Notes under the pieces: model-generated
Seen by the model: the letters and a program-made list of their open reading frames with translations, nothing else
Told to the model about the DNA's origin: nothing
Database searches by the model: none
In this document: positions 20,686 to 31,724 of the stretch, piece after piece
Layout: each line of letters starts with the position of its first letter
How positions within the stretch are numbered: position 1 is the stretch's first letter
Translations under genes and position numbers: made by a program
From: Mycolicibacterium sp. GF69
GTDB lineage: Bacteria > Actinomycetota > Actinomycetes > Mycobacteriales > Mycobacteriaceae
Direction: 5' to 3'
NCBI RefSeq assembly: GCF_003284965.1
Contig: NZ_QMEW01000003.1
Location: 62,001 to 126,000, forward strand
Length of the DNA stretch: 64,000 bases

Positions 20686-22202
20686 GCGTGCGGGTCCGAG
20701 GGTTCGGCGGCGAGCCCAAAATCAAGCAAAGCGTCGGCCAGCGCGCCGAGGCCGGCCGCGTTGGAGGCTTTCACCAGCACCACGTCCGATGGTTGCAGTT
20801 CGGCGCGCAGAAGTTCCAGCGCCGCGTCGGCGTCGGCGACCATGGTGGCCTCAGCCCCCCACGATCCCTCCATCACCGCGCCGTGGTGCATGGCGCTCAT
20901 AGCCCTCCCGGTTCCGACGACGATGAGTCGTGACACATCTAATCGCACGGCCAGTCGGCCGATGCGGTCATGTTCGGATATCGCGTCGTCGCCGAGTTCG
21001 GCCATCTCGCCGAGAACCGCCCAACTGCGGCGTCCGCTGCCTGCGCTGCGGGCCATCCAAGCCAGCGCCTTGAGCCCCGCCCGCATCGAGTCCGGGTTGG
21101 CGTTGTAGGCGTCGTTGATGACCGTGACGCCGTCACCGCGGGTGGCGACCTGCATGCGGTGCTTGGATACCGGAGCGGCGCCGGCCAGCGCGGTGCCCAC
21201 CTGCTCCAGGGTGGCACCACACTCCAGGGCGACAGCCGACGCGCACAGAGCGTTGGACACTTGGTGGTCGCCGTGCACGGCCAGCGCGACCTCGACGTGG
21301 TGCGCGCCGGCGTGCAGGACGAAACGCGGCCTGGCGAGGTCGTCGAGCGTGACGCCCTCGGCCCACACGTCGACATCGGCGCCGCCGGGGTCCCGCGACA
21401 CCCGCACCACCCGCGCCGCGGTCTGCTCGGCCATCGCGGCCACCGCACTGTCGTCGACGTTGAGAACCACGGCGCCCGAAGCCGGAACCGACTGCGGTAG
21501 TTCGGCTTTCGTCGCCGCGATGGCTTCGCGCGACCCGAACTCACCCAGGTGTGCCGTACCCACGTTGAGCACGACCGCGATCGCCGGGGTCGCAATCGCT
21601 GCCAGCGCCGCGATGTTGCCGCGGTGCCGCGCCGACATCTCCAGCACGAGGAAGTCGGTGGATCGCGTCGCGCGCAGCACCGTCCACGGATGTCCGAGTT
21701 CGTTGTTGAACGAACCTGGCGGCGCGACCACCTCGCCGAGTGGTGTCAACACCGCGGCCACCAGATCCTTGGTCGAGGTCTTACCCGACGATCCGGTGAG
21801 GCCGATGATCGTGAGCCCGCCCTCGGCCAGTTCCGCGGCGACGGCAGCGGCGAGCTTGGCCAGCGCGGCGAGCACCGCCGCACCGGAGCCGTCGGCGTCG
21901 TGTTCGAGCACGCCGGCGGCGCGGTCGGACCTCTCGGGCGTCGGGTCGACGACGATCGCCGGCACCCCGACCGGTCGGGCAGCCAACACGGCCGCCGCGC
22001 CCGCCCGCACGGCCGCTGCGGCGAAATCGTGTCCGTCCGAGCGGGCGCCCGGCAGCGCGAGGAAGAGGCCGCCGGCTGTGACGGCCCGCGAGTCGAACTC
22101 GACGGTTCCGGTGATGCGGGTGACCGCGGCGTCCTCGTCGGAGATGTCAGTGAGGCGACCCCCGACGATCTCGGCGACCTGGGCCAGCGTCAGATCGATC
22201 AT
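20682..22202 (-). CDS. murF: UDP-MurNAc-tripeptide--D-alanyl-D-alanine ligase
   Basis: MurF adds the D-Ala-D-Ala dipeptide, completing the cytoplasmic pentapeptide precursor. The product has 506 residues, with the ATP loop [20 protein letters not shown], the [13 protein letters not shown] block, [17 protein letters not shown] and [15 protein letters not shown], all typical of MurF. The start is the ATG at 22202, whose ATGA overlaps the murE stop; upstream codons in the same frame lie within murE. The ATGA at its other end couples it to mraY. Confidence 0.98.
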   Translation of the reverse strand: MIDLTLAQVAEIVGGRLTDISDEDAAVTRITGTVEFDSRAVTAGGLFLALPGARSDGHDFAAAAVRAGAAAVLAARPVGVPAIVVDPTPERSDRAAGVLEHDADGSGAAVLAALAKLAAAVAAELAEGGLTIIGLTGSSGKTSTKDLVAAVLTPLGEVVAPPGSFNNELGHPWTVLRATRSTDFLVLEMSARHRGNIAALAAIATPAIAVVLNVGTAHLGEFGSREAIAATKAELPQSVPASGAVVLNVDDSAVAAMAEQTAARVVRVSRDPGGADVDVWAEGVTLDDLARPRFVLHAGAHHVEVALAVHGDHQVSNALCASAVALECGATLEQVGTALAGAAPVSKHRMQVATRGDGVTVINDAYNANPDSMRAGLKALAWMARSAGSGRRSWAVLGEMAELGDDAISEHDRIGRLAVRLDVSRLIVVGTGRAMSAMHHGAVMEGSWGAEATMVADADAALELLRAELQPSDVVLVKASNAAGLGALADALLDFGLAAEPSDPHA

Positions 22203-23728
22203 GAGAGGCGCCCCGCTGCCTCGAGGGCGTGCGCCAACTCGTCGCGGTCGTCGAACGGCCGGGTCACCCCGGCACTGGTCTGCCCGGCCTCGTGTCCCTT
22301 GCCGGCGATGAGCACCACATCCCCGGGCCGCGCCCACGCCACCGCGTGCCGGATCGCCGCGCGGCGGTCGCCGATCTCGACCACGTCCGCACCGGCTCCG
22401 GCCCCGTCAACGATCGCGGCACGGATGGCGGCCGGATCCTCGTCGCGGGGATTGTCGTCGGTGACCACGACGAGATCGGCCAGTTCGGCGGCGACGCGCC
22501 CCATCGGTCCCCGTTTGCCGGGGTCGCGATTGCCGCCTGCCCCGAAAACCACCGCCAACCGTCCCCGGGTCTGTGCGCGCAGCGTCTCCAGCACGGCCTG
22601 CAGTGCGCCGGGTTTGTGCGCGTAGTCGACGAGGGCAAGGAAGTCCTGCCCACGATCGACGGTCTCCATCCGGCCGGGCACCGCCGCGGTGCGCAGCCCG
22701 GGCGCGGCCTGTTCCGGTGACACTCCGACCGCATCCAACAGCGCGACCGCGAGCAGGCAGTTGGCCACGTTGTAGCGACCGGGCAGCCCGATCCGCAGCC
22801 CGTGATGAACGCCGGCGGGATCCACCGCGAAGAATTCCTGCGCGTTGCGATCGACGGTTCGGATGTCGTCGATACGCCAGTCGGCGACGCGACCGGTCGC
22901 GCTGACGGTCACCGGGTCGCGCGCCAGCCTCGCCATCTGCCGGCCCGCGTCGTCGTCCACGCAGAGCACGGAAACGTCTGCGCGGTTACGGGATTCGGGT
23001 GCAAACAGCCGCGCCTTGGCGTCGAAGTAGTCGGCCATCGTCGGGTGGAAGTCGAGGTGGTCGCGCGAGAGGTTGGTGAACCCGCCGACCGCGAACCGCA
23101 CACTGTCGACACGGCCGAGGGTGAGCGCGTGGCTAGACACCTCCATCACCACGGTGTCGACGCCCTGCTCGACCATCACCGCGAGCAGCGCCTGCAGATC
23201 GGGCGCTTCGGGGGTGGTGAGCGCGCTGGCCTGATCACGGCCGCCGATCCGCACACCGACGGTGCCGATGAGCCCGGCCACGCGCTCGGCCGAGCGCAGT
23301 CCGGCCTCCACCAGATAAGTGGTGGTGGTCTTGCCGGAGGTCCCGGTGATGCCGATGACACGCAGCCGCTCAGACGGCCGTCCGTACACCATGGCGGCCA
23401 GGTCTCCCAGCACCGTGCGCGGGGTTGGGTGGACCAGGACCGGGACCTTCACAGACCCCATGAGTGCGACACCCTCCGGGTCGGTCAGTATCGCGGCCGC
23501 ACCACGGCCGATCACCTCATCGGCGTAGCGCCCGCCGTGCGACGCGGCGCCCGGCAGCGCCGCGAACAGATCGCCGGGTTCGACGTCCCCGCTGCGCAGA
23601 GTGATGCCGGTGACACGGATGTCGTGCAGGTCCTGGCTGTACGTGAGGCCTGCGGCGGGCACCGCCTGGACCTGCTCGGCCAACGGCCCGAGCGCCGGGC
23701 CGGCGGGATGACGTGGTCGCAGGTTCAT
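22199..23728 (-). CDS. murE: UDP-MurNAc-L-Ala-D-Glu--meso-diaminopimelate ligase
   Basis: MurE adds the third stem-peptide residue. The 509-residue product has the ATP loop [21 protein letters not shown], the [17 protein letters not shown] substrate region and [10 protein letters not shown]. Its [10 protein letters not shown] block contains the DNPR motif that selects meso-diaminopimelate rather than lysine, as expected for mycobacteria. It starts 66 bp after the pbpB stop. The intervening genes found here in M. tuberculosis are absent. Confidence 0.98.
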   Translation of the reverse strand: MNLRPRHPAGPALGPLAEQVQAVPAAGLTYSQDLHDIRVTGITLRSGDVEPGDLFAALPGAASHGGRYADEVIGRGAAAILTDPEGVALMGSVKVPVLVHPTPRTVLGDLAAMVYGRPSERLRVIGITGTSGKTTTTYLVEAGLRSAERVAGLIGTVGVRIGGRDQASALTTPEAPDLQALLAVMVEQGVDTVVMEVSSHALTLGRVDSVRFAVGGFTNLSRDHLDFHPTMADYFDAKARLFAPESRNRADVSVLCVDDDAGRQMARLARDPVTVSATGRVADWRIDDIRTVDRNAQEFFAVDPAGVHHGLRIGLPGRYNVANCLLAVALLDAVGVSPEQAAPGLRTAAVPGRMETVDRGQDFLALVDYAHKPGALQAVLETLRAQTRGRLAVVFGAGGNRDPGKRGPMGRVAAELADLVVVTDDNPRDEDPAAIRAAIVDGAGAGADVVEIGDRRAAIRHAVAWARPGDVVLIAGKGHEAGQTSAGVTRPFDDRDELAHALEAAGRLS

Positions 23729-23794
23729 GACGTCGCAACAGTACCGAGCGCCCGTCCGGCCACCGTTCGCATATCGGGGCGTTCCGCGCGGCGC

Positions 23795-25723
23795 TCAGTC
23801 GGCTTGCAGCGTGAGTCGCGGACCGGGATCCGGCGACAGCGGCACGTTTTCGCGCTGCAGCAGCCATGACGCGATGTTGTGGAACAGCGGCGCCGCGGTC
23901 GTGCCGGGCTGCCCGTCGGCCGTACGGTGGGGGTTGTCCATCATGAGACCGACCACGTAGCGGGGGTCATCAGTGGTGGCGATGCCGGCGAAGGTGATCC
24001 AATAGACGTCGTCGTAGTAGCACCCGCAGGCCGGGTTGATCTGCTGTGCGGTGCCCGTCTTCCCGGAGATTTGATACCCCTCGATCGACGCCTGCGAGCC
24101 GGTGCCCTGCTGGACCCCCATCGGATCGCGTTGCACCGTGGCCCGCAGCATCTGCCGCACCGTCCGCGCGGTCTGCGGGGACACCACCCGCACACCCTCG
24201 GGCCGCGGTTCGTCGGTGCGCGTGCCGTCCGGAGCGATCGTCGTCTTGACGATGCGCGGCGGGATGCGCACCCCGTCGTTGGCGATGGTCTGATACATGC
24301 CCGTCATCTGCAGCAGGGTCATCGAAAGGCCCTGTCCGATAGGCAAGTTGGCGAACGTGCTGCCCGACCACTGGTCGATCGGCGGGACCAGGCCCGCGCT
24401 CTCCCCCGGCAACCCGACCCCGGTGCGCTGCCCGAGTCCGAACTTGCGAACCATCTCGAAAAAGCGCTCGGGCCCGAGTCGTTGGGCCAACATCAGCGTG
24501 CCGACGTTGGAAGACTTTCCGAAGACGCCCGTGGTGGTGTACGGCATCGTGCCGTGCTCCCACGCATCGCCGACGGTGACACCCCCCATGTGGATCGAAC
24601 CCGGCACCTGAAGCACCTCGTCGGGATTCGACAGCCCGTCCTCGATGACCGAGGCGGCGGTGATGATCTTGTTGACCGAGCCCGGTTCGTACGGCGACGA
24701 CACCGCCGGGTTGCCCAGCTGCCGGTCCTGCTGACGCCCGATGTCCTGGCTCGGGTCGAACGTGTTGTCGTTCGCCATCGCCAGCACCTCACCGGTTTTG
24801 GCGTCCAGGACGACGGCCGAGACGTTCTTGGCACCCGACAGGTTCTTGGCCTGCTGCACCTGCTGCTGAACATAGAACTGGATGTCGTCGTCGAGGGTCA
24901 GCATCACCGTGGAACCGTCGACCGCGTCATGGCGGTTGCGGTAGCTGCCCGGGATGACCACGCCGTCGGAACCGCGGTCGTAGGTGATCGAGCCGTCCGT
25001 GCCTGCCAGCACCGCGTCGAGCGAATCCTCAAGTCCCAGCAGACCGTGTCCGTCCCAGTCGATGCCGCCGACGACGTTGGCGGCCAGTGAGCCGCCCGGA
25101 TACTGGCGCAGATCCTGGCGCTCGGAACCGACCTCGGGGAACTTGGTCGTGATCGCGCCGGCGATCGCGGGGTCGACCGCCCGCGCGAGGTAGACGAATG
25201 TCTCGTTGCTCTTGAGCTTCTTCAGCACGGTCGCCGCATCCGGCTTGTTGTTCAGCCGCGACGACACCTCGGCGGCGATCTCGCGCAGCCTTGCCTCGGG
25301 TGCGGGCGCCTCGCCGGATTTCGCCCTGGCCTCCTCCAGCTGTTCACGGACCTTGACCGGTTGGAAGGTCAACGCGCGCGCCTCGATCGTGAACGCCAAC
25401 TTGTCGTTGTCGCGGTCGACGATGGCGCCGCGGACGGCTTTGTCGACGTCGGTGACCTTGAGCTGGCTCGCTGCTTCTGCCCGCAGCCCGTCAGCACGGG
25501 GCACCTGGAGATTGAACAGCTGCCCGGCAGCGACGATCAGCACGATGAAGATCGCGGCGTTGCCCACCCGATGCCGGAAGACGAAAGACGCGCTGCGCAG
25601 ACCGGTTCCGGCCATCGGGGCGCGGGTGCGGCGGGCTTTGGCCGACCGTTCCTGTGATCCGGCGGTCGCTTTGAATCGGGTTTCCGGCGCACCGCCGTTG
25701 CGGCGCTTGCGCTCCCGGGTCAT
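23795..25723 (-). CDS. pbpB: PbpB/FtsI class B penicillin-binding protein
   Basis: PbpB is the septal D,D-transpeptidase that works with FtsW. The 642-residue product has a basic N-terminus, one membrane helix at about 55-72 (AAIFIVLIVAAGQLFNLQV) and a dimerisation domain. The transpeptidase domain carries the three active-site motifs: SxxK in SPYEPGSVNKIITAA, SxN in GKSSNVGTLML, and KTG in QISGKTGTAQQ. The start overlaps the ftsL-like stop as ATGA. Two nearby cysteines (NPACGCYYDD) follow the KTG motif. Confidence 0.97.
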   Translation of the reverse strand: MTRERKRRNGGAPETRFKATAGSQERSAKARRTRAPMAGTGLRSASFVFRHRVGNAAIFIVLIVAAGQLFNLQVPRADGLRAEAASQLKVTDVDKAVRGAIVDRDNDKLAFTIEARALTFQPVKVREQLEEARAKSGEAPAPEARLREIAAEVSSRLNNKPDAATVLKKLKSNETFVYLARAVDPAIAGAITTKFPEVGSERQDLRQYPGGSLAANVVGGIDWDGHGLLGLEDSLDAVLAGTDGSITYDRGSDGVVIPGSYRNRHDAVDGSTVMLTLDDDIQFYVQQQVQQAKNLSGAKNVSAVVLDAKTGEVLAMANDNTFDPSQDIGRQQDRQLGNPAVSSPYEPGSVNKIITAASVIEDGLSNPDEVLQVPGSIHMGGVTVGDAWEHGTMPYTTTGVFGKSSNVGTLMLAQRLGPERFFEMVRKFGLGQRTGVGLPGESAGLVPPIDQWSGSTFANLPIGQGLSMTLLQMTGMYQTIANDGVRIPPRIVKTTIAPDGTRTDEPRPEGVRVVSPQTARTVRQMLRATVQRDPMGVQQGTGSQASIEGYQISGKTGTAQQINPACGCYYDDVYWITFAGIATTDDPRYVVGLMMDNPHRTADGQPGTTAAPLFHNIASWLLQRENVPLSPDPGPRLTLQAD

Positions 25724-26706
25724 GCCCCGGGAACCGGCGGCACGACCGCGGGGCTGAACTGTTCGGCGCCGGGCACCGGACCCGGCAGTGCCTGCGGGGT
25801 GGGGATGTGGGGCGCGCCGAGCGCGGGATCGACAGGCGCCACGACCGGCGCGGGCGCCAGCGGCGCGGCCTGGTTCGGCGACTGCACGGTCGGTGTCGGC
25901 ATCGTATTGGAGGGTACGCGCACGGTGACCTCGCGCGGATCGACGACACGCGGGGCGGGCGGCGCCGGCGGTGGCGGCGGAACCGCGTCGGGCAGGGGTG
26001 TATTGAGCGGCGGCGGCGGAACCCCTTCGGCCGGTTTGGGCGTACCGACCACGATCCAGTTACCCGCCGGGTCCTGCACGAGATGTGCGGTGTCGCGAGA
26101 CGGGATCATCCCGAGTTCACGCGCGGCCTCGGCCAACGCGGGTGCGGCCTGCGCCTCGAGCACGTCGCGCTCCAACGCTTCCTTCTGTTGCAGCAGAGCT
26201 TGATTCGTCTCGCGGGCGTTGCCCAGCTGGTAGGACCGCTCCGCGGCATCGGTGGACAGCCACAGCGTGGTCCCCAGCCCGAACCCCAGTGAGCCGATCA
26301 CCAGCACCACGAACGGCACCCTGGTGACCAGCGCGCGGGGGCTGAGCTCGATCGTGGCCAGTTTGACGATGATGCGCTGACGCAGCGGGGGCCGGACAAC
26401 CTTGGGCGCCTTGGCTTTCCGCGCTTTGGCACGCGCCTTGGCCTGGCTGGTGTTCTTGGGACGCCCGGGCGCGCCCGTCGGATGTGGGATCGGGTTGGTC
26501 TGGGGGCCCGACCGAAGCGGTCGCTGTTCGCGAGTCGCTTTGCGGCGCGTCTGCGCATCACCTGTGCGGCGGGCCGCAGCGCCGCGGGTGGTGCGCCGAC
26601 GCTCGTCGTCGCCGCGCACCGCTTTGCCTCGCTTGACCGCTTTGGCCTGCCTGGCCTGTTTGGTCGGCTTGGACTGCTTGCTCTGTCTGGCCTGTTTGGT
26701 GTTCAT
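25720..26706 (-). CDS. ftsL: FtsL-like proline-rich membrane protein (Rv2164c-like)
   Basis: The gene lies between rsmH and pbpB, the ftsL position. The 328-residue product has a very basic N-terminal cytoplasmic region (repeats of Lys-Gln-Ala-Arg) and one membrane helix at about 132-152 ([19 protein letters not shown]). A short coiled-coil segment follows ([20 protein letters not shown]), then [22 protein letters not shown], a typical FtsL end. The tail is a long Pro-rich extracytoplasmic region. The C-terminal extension is longer than in E. coli FtsL but usual for mycobacteria. It should join FtsQ/FtsB-type complexes at the septum. Confidence 0.85.
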   Translation of the reverse strand: MNTKQARQSKQSKPTKQARQAKAVKRGKAVRGDDERRRTTRGAAARRTGDAQTRRKATREQRPLRSGPQTNPIPHPTGAPGRPKNTSQAKARAKARKAKAPKVVRPPLRQRIIVKLATIELSPRALVTRVPFVVLVIGSLGFGLGTTLWLSTDAAERSYQLGNARETNQALLQQKEALERDVLEAQAAPALAEAARELGMIPSRDTAHLVQDPAGNWIVVGTPKPAEGVPPPPLNTPLPDAVPPPPPAPPAPRVVDPREVTVRVPSNTMPTPTVQSPNQAAPLAPAPVVAPVDPALGAPHIPTPQALPGPVPGAEQFSPAVVPPVPGA

Positions 26707-27689
26707 CTGGCAGCCCCCACCTTCTCCAGTGCACGTAGCCGCACGGGTGCGCTACGCGGGTTCCGTTCGATCTCTTCGGAAGCTGCGCGCTCGGCGCCGC
26801 GCGTCAGCGCGATGAACTCCGCCTCGTGACCCGGCAGTTCCACGGGCAGACCGGGTGGCGTCCGCGACGCCGTGGCGGAGGTGAAGGCCGCCTTGACGAT
26901 TCGGTCCTCCAGCGACTGGTAGGCCATCACGACGATGCGTCCGCCCGGCGCCAGAGCGTTCAGCGCCGCCGGCAGCGCGTCGCGCAACGAGTCGAGTTCG
27001 CCGTTGACCGCGATGCGCAGCGCCTGGAACGTGCGCTTGGCTGGGTGCCCGCCGGTGCGCCGCGCGGGTGCGGGGATCGCTTGATACAGCAGCTCGACCA
27101 GCTCACCGGTGGTGCGGAACGGCCGGCGGGTGCGCTGGCGGACGAGCTGGGCGGCGATCCGGCTCGCAAAGCGCTCCTCGCCGAACTCGCGCAGCAGCCG
27201 GGTCAGCGACTTCTGGTCGTAGGTGTTGAGCACCTCGGCTGCCGTCAGTTCGGCGTCCGGGTCCATCCGCATGTCCAGCGGGGCGTCCGCCGCGTAGGAG
27301 AAGCCGCGTTCGGTGCGATCCAGTTGCATCGATGAGACGCCGAGGTCGAACAGGATGCCGTCGACCTTGCCTGCCCGGTAGCTGTCGTCGGCGAGCACGG
27401 TGCCGATGCCGTCGTAGCGGGTGCGAACCAACGTCACGCGGTCACCGAACGGCGCCAGCCGCTCCCCGGCGATCCACAGCGCATCGGGGTCGCGGTCCAA
27501 CCCGATCAGCCGCAAGGCGGGCAGGTCGGTCAGGAACCGCTCGGCGTGCCCGCCCGCCCCGAGGGTGGCGTCGACGAGTACCGCGCCCTCGCCGTCTGAA
27601 CTGTGCCGTGTCAGTGCGGGTTTGAGAAGTTCAGCGCAGCGGTCCAGCAGGACGGGAATGTGTCCGTGTTCTCCGCTGCGCCGTTCCAT
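26703..27689 (-). CDS. rsmH: 16S rRNA (cytosine1402-N4)-methyltransferase
   Basis: RsmH (MraW) methylates C1402 of 16S rRNA using S-adenosylmethionine. The product has 328 residues from the ATG at 27689, starting [22 protein letters not shown], with the SAM motif [15 protein letters not shown] and the family blocks [30 protein letters not shown] and [11 protein letters not shown]. The ATG has a perfect GGAGGG eight bases upstream. An in-frame upstream start (27860) would overlap mraZ and is judged unlikely. Its stop overlaps the ftsL start. Confidence 0.96.
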   Translation of the reverse strand: MERRSGEHGHIPVLLDRCAELLKPALTRHSSDGEGAVLVDATLGAGGHAERFLTDLPALRLIGLDRDPDALWIAGERLAPFGDRVTLVRTRYDGIGTVLADDSYRAGKVDGILFDLGVSSMQLDRTERGFSYAADAPLDMRMDPDAELTAAEVLNTYDQKSLTRLLREFGEERFASRIAAQLVRQRTRRPFRTTGELVELLYQAIPAPARRTGGHPAKRTFQALRIAVNGELDSLRDALPAALNALAPGGRIVVMAYQSLEDRIVKAAFTSATASRTPPGLPVELPGHEAEFIALTRGAERAASEEIERNPRSAPVRLRALEKVGAAR

Positions 27690-27743
27690 CGCCTTCCCTC
27701 CGTCGAACGCCCTTGCACCGGGGTCCCTGTCCGAGGTCGCGGA

Positions 27744-27768
27744 CCTGGCGTCGGGGAAGTACGCCAGG
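27744..27768 (-). ncRNA. hairpin in the mraZ-rsmH leader, candidate mraW RNA motif
   Basis: The 145-bp gap between mraZ and rsmH contains a 7-bp perfect stem (CCTGGCG/CGCCAGG) with an 11-base loop, about 55 bases before the rsmH ATG. A conserved cis-acting mraW RNA motif has been described upstream of mraW (rsmH) operons in Actinobacteria, mainly mycobacteria. I cannot check the consensus from memory, so this is only a candidate for that element. Confidence 0.3.
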
Positions 27769-27834
27769 GCCGGTTCGGGCAGAGGCCGCGGTGCACGGGC
27801 CGGGTGTCGCTCGATGTCTCGGTCGACCGCCGAA

Positions 27835-28266
27835 TCAGATGATGTCGTGCAGAGCTTCATCGGTGGCCGCGGAGAAGTTCTCTTCGTGGGTCTGCTGGTA
27901 CTCCTGCCATGCCGTCGAATCCCAGATTTCCAGGTATTCGACCGATCCGATCACCACGCAGTCCTTGGACAGGTTCGCGTAGCGACGGTGATCGGCCGAC
28001 AGGGTTATCCGGCCTTGTGCGTCGGGATGCTGTTCGTCGGTGGCAGCGGCCAGGTTCCGCAGGAAAGCGCGCGCTTCGGGGTTGCTACGCGATGCCTGCG
28101 ACGCCCGTCGTGCCAGCTTCTCGAACTCGGCGCGCGGGTACACGGCGAGGCTGTGATCTTGGCTTTTGGTGACCATCAACCCTCCTGCCAGCGCGTCGCG
28201 AAACTTGGCGGGCAGCGTGAGCCGCCCCTTGTCATCGAGCTTCGGCGTGTAGGTGCCGAGAAACAT
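27835..28266 (-). CDS. mraZ: MraZ transcriptional regulator
   Basis: MraZ is a DNA-binding protein of the SpoVT/AbrB fold that controls the dcw cluster. The 143-residue product has two tandem MraZ domains: residues about 5-50 ([21 protein letters not shown]) and about 80-125 ([16 protein letters not shown]). The repeated DxKGR/DAQGR-type DNA-binding motifs are present. The ATG at 28266 has GGGAGG upstream. It is the first gene of the cluster and probably binds its own promoter, which carries three MraZ boxes. Confidence 0.97.
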   Translation of the reverse strand: MFLGTYTPKLDDKGRLTLPAKFRDALAGGLMVTKSQDHSLAVYPRAEFEKLARRASQASRSNPEARAFLRNLAAATDEQHPDAQGRITLSADHRRYANLSKDCVVIGSVEYLEIWDSTAWQEYQQTHEENFSAATDEALHDII

Positions 28267-28313
28267 CTCGCCACCTCCCTGCCGATCAACAGAACCCCGG
28301 TCGCTCCGTTGTC

Positions 28314-28339
28314 CGCCACTTTACCCCACAATCCCCCAC
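28314..28339 (-). promoter_or_regulatory. MraZ operator: three direct GTGG boxes
   Basis: On the minus strand, GTGGGG (28334-28339), GTGGGG (28324-28329) and GTGGCG (28314-28319) repeat with exact 10-bp spacing, about 50-75 bases before the mraZ ATG. This is the layout of MraZ-binding sites known from other bacteria (TGGGN repeats one helical turn apart). A TAAAGT between the second and third boxes could serve as a -10 element, placing the boxes over the promoter, as expected for autorepression. Confidence 0.75.
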
Positions 28340-28514
28340 CTTCTGCCATTTGACCGCTAAAAATCTGGTTGCGCCCCCACAACGACCCCGTAATAAGGCC
28401 TTTCGAAGGCTGCCCCGGTGCGGCCGGTAGCGAGGTGCACAAGAAAACCGCAGGTAGAGGCCGCTAACCGGGATGGTGGGGGCAAGTGGGGCGCGTCCGC
28501 TGACACGGCCCACG

Positions 28515-28544
28515 AAAAAGGGGTAGCCCGTGTCGGGCTACCCC
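28515..28544 (-). terminator. intrinsic terminator of the DUF3040 gene
   Basis: An 11-bp perfect stem (GGGGTAGCCCG/CGGGCTACCCC, 28520-28530 and 28534-28544) with a three-base loop is followed on the minus strand by five Ts (28515-28519). It lies about 20 bp past the stop of the DUF3040 gene and before the mraZ promoter, so it should isolate the dcw cluster from upstream transcription. Confidence 0.9.
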
Positions 28545-28564
28545 TGCTCGGTGGTCGAAAAGAC

Positions 28565-28972
28565 CTACTCGTCGAAGCGCCGGCGGAACCGGTCTTCCAT
28601 CCGACTGGTGAACGAACCGCCAGAACCCTTGGCCCGCTTCTGCCGCTGCTGGGCGACCTGGTCGGTTGCCGAGCGGTCACGGCCGCCAGGCACCCGCGGG
28701 CCGGTGATGGCGAAAACCACACCGCCGAACATCACGATGAACCCGAGGACCGAGAGCACCGGGAAACCACTGATCTGGGTGGCGGGGAACGCGACGCCCG
28801 ACACCAGCATCGCGAGACCTATCACGAAGAGCGCGGCACCCTGCAGTCGGCGACGGGTCGACGGGGTGCGCAGGGTTCCGCCCCGGACACTCGAAGCGAA
28901 CTTCGGGTCCTCGGCATAGAGCGCGCTCTCGATCTGGTCGAGCATGCGCTGCTCATGATCGGAGAGTGGCAT
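28565..28972 (-). CDS. DUF3040 membrane protein (Rv2169c-like)
   Basis: This 135-residue protein starts with the conserved DUF3040 block MPLSDHEQRMLDQIESALYAEDPKFASSVR. Two membrane helices follow (about residues 47-65, ALFVIGLAMLVSGVAF, and 70-90, FPVLSVLGFIVMFGGVVFAI). The tail is basic and hydrophilic (SRMEDRFRRRFDE). The start ATG has GGAGGGACGA upstream. It is monocistronic, with its own terminator. The function is unknown, but the gene is conserved upstream of the dcw cluster in Actinobacteria. Confidence 0.92.
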   Translation of the reverse strand: MPLSDHEQRMLDQIESALYAEDPKFASSVRGGTLRTPSTRRRLQGAALFVIGLAMLVSGVAFPATQISGFPVLSVLGFIVMFGGVVFAITGPRVPGGRDRSATDQVAQQRQKRAKGSGGSFTSRMEDRFRRRFDE

Positions 28973-29197
28973 TCGTCCCTCCTCGGACCCAGGGGCCGAC
29001 CGCGGCCGTCTCGAAGTTCAAACTCGTGTGCGCCCGCGTTCACGGGCACATAACAGTCATGATACGAGGTCGATCTGAGCCGTACCACCTAGTTCACCGC
29101 CCGATTGTATGACGGGCACCGCCAGGTGCGAGGCACAGGCCGATCCACTCGATAATGGTTGGACGACACCGCACGACCGGCGGAGAGGCAGACACAG

Positions 29198-29818
29198 TTG
29201 GCGACGTTTCTCATCGATCTGTCGCCGAGCGATATGCAACGCCGGCTAGGTGACGCGCTGGCGGTCTATGTCGACGCGATGCGCTATCCACGCGGCACCG
29301 AGCACCAGCGTGCGTCGATGTGGCTCGAGCACACCCGCAGGCCGGGATGGAAGGCCGTCGCTGCCGTCACCGTGGGCGACGATTCGGCCGGTCGCTGGGC
29401 CGACGACGCGGGCCCGCTCACAGATGCCGAACTCGCCGCGGCGGCCATCGTCGGGGTGGCCTACGGCTACTGCGGCGCGCCGGACCAGTGGTGGCAGCAG
29501 CAGGTGGTGGCTGGACTGCAGCGGATCGGGACGGACCGCGCGCGCATCGCAGCGCTGATGACGAGCTACTTCGAGCTCACCGAACTGCACATTCACCCCC
29601 GTGCCCAGGGTCGTGGGCTCGGTGAGGCGCTGGCGCGCAGACTGCTCGCCGGCCGAGACGAGGCCCACGTGCTGTTGTCGACCCCGGAGATCAACGGCGA
29701 GGCCAACCGCGCGTGGCGGCTGTACCGCAGGCTCGGCTTCGCCGACGTCATCCGGGGCTATCACTTTGCGGGCGATCCCCGCGCATTCGCGATCCTGGGC
29801 CGGTCACTGCCGCTTTGA
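29198..29818 (+). CDS. GNAT-family N-acetyltransferase (Rv2170-like)
   Basis: The product of about 206 residues has the acetyl-CoA-binding motif of GNAT enzymes (HIHPRAQGRGLGEALARRLLAGRDEAHVLLSTPE, with the R/Q-x-x-G-x-G/A core) and ends RLYRRLGFADVIRGYHFAGD. The start is taken as TTG at 29198 (MATFLIDLSPSD), because GGAGAGG lies ten bases upstream and conservation seems to begin there; an in-frame TTG at 29159 is the alternative. The acceptor is not known from the sequence. The M. tuberculosis homologue has been reported to have lysine/isoniazid acetyltransferase activity; that is family knowledge only. Confidence 0.85.
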   Translation: MATFLIDLSPSDMQRRLGDALAVYVDAMRYPRGTEHQRASMWLEHTRRPGWKAVAAVTVGDDSAGRWADDAGPLTDAELAAAAIVGVAYGYCGAPDQWWQQQVVAGLQRIGTDRARIAALMTSYFELTELHIHPRAQGRGLGEALARRLLAGRDEAHVLLSTPEINGEANRAWRLYRRLGFADVIRGYHFAGDPRAFAILGRSLPL

Positions 29819-29885
29819 CGCGGATCGGATGTCGTCGAACCCCTCGGCTCCCGGACATCTGGGCGACATCTGGCACGATGACCAC

Positions 29886-30569
29886 GTGCCGGCCCGCCAC
29901 CGCAGCAGCAGAACCCGGCTGCTCGCACTCGTGATGCTGTTCCTCATCGTGCTGCCGACGGCCGTCGGGTGTGTGCGGGTGCGCGCGTCCATCACCGTCT
30001 CCCCCGACGACCGGGTATCCGGTCAGATCGTCGCGGCGGCGAAACCGCGCAACGCCGACGACAAGGGCCCGCAGCTGCTGAACAACCTGCCGTTCGCCAA
30101 CAAGGTGGCCGTCTCGGAATACAGCCGCGACGACTACGTTGGCTCTCAGGCGGTGTTCTCCGACCTGACCTTCGCCGAGCTTCCCCAGCTGGCCAACATG
30201 AACCGCGACGCCGCGGGTGTCGACATCTCGCTTCGCCGCGCGGGCGACTTGGTGATCCTCGAGGGTCGCGTCGACCTCACCTCGCTCAACGACCCGGAGG
30301 CCGACGTCTCGATGACGGTGTCGTTCCCCGGGGAGGTCACCTCGACCAACGGCGACCAGGTATCGGCCGAGATCGTCGAATGGAAGTTGCGTCCCGGCGT
30401 GGTCAGCACGATGAACGCCCAGGCCCGTTACACCGACCCGAGCGCACGGTCGTTCACCGGCGCGGCGATCTGGCTGGGACTCGGTTCGTTCGTGGTGGCC
30501 GGCATCATCGGTGCGCTGGCCTACATGAGCCGCGACCAATCGCCACGAGTGGGCGACGCCCCCGGTTAG
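29886..30569 (+). CDS. lppM: LppM lipoprotein
   Basis: The 227-residue product matches the usual mycobacterial LppM length. A signal peptide with a hydrophobic core (LLALVMLFLIVLPTAVGC) gives a lipobox ending in Cys at about residue 29. The extracytoplasmic domain begins RVRASITVSPDDRVSGQIVAA. A C-terminal membrane helix (AIWLGLGSFVVAGIIGALAYM) is followed by a short cytoplasmic tail. LppM in M. tuberculosis binds phosphatidylinositol mannosides and affects phagosome handling. The start is the GTG at 29886; no clear ribosome binding site is seen. Confidence 0.93.
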   Translation: MPARHRSSRTRLLALVMLFLIVLPTAVGCVRVRASITVSPDDRVSGQIVAAAKPRNADDKGPQLLNNLPFANKVAVSEYSRDDYVGSQAVFSDLTFAELPQLANMNRDAAGVDISLRRAGDLVILEGRVDLTSLNDPEADVSMTVSFPGEVTSTNGDQVSAEIVEWKLRPGVVSTMNAQARYTDPSARSFTGAAIWLGLGSFVVAGIIGALAYMSRDQSPRVGDAPG

Positions 30570-30604
30570 GCAGGCTCTACGCTGAATGCGTTCGGGCAGG
30601 GTGA

Positions 30605-31720
<1,116 letters not shown>

Positions 31721-31724
31721 GTCT

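Noticed and set aside
26703..27860. Longer rsmH form starting at 27860
   Set aside because: It would overlap mraZ by 26 bp, has no ribosome binding site, and the ATG at 27689 has a perfect GGAGGG.
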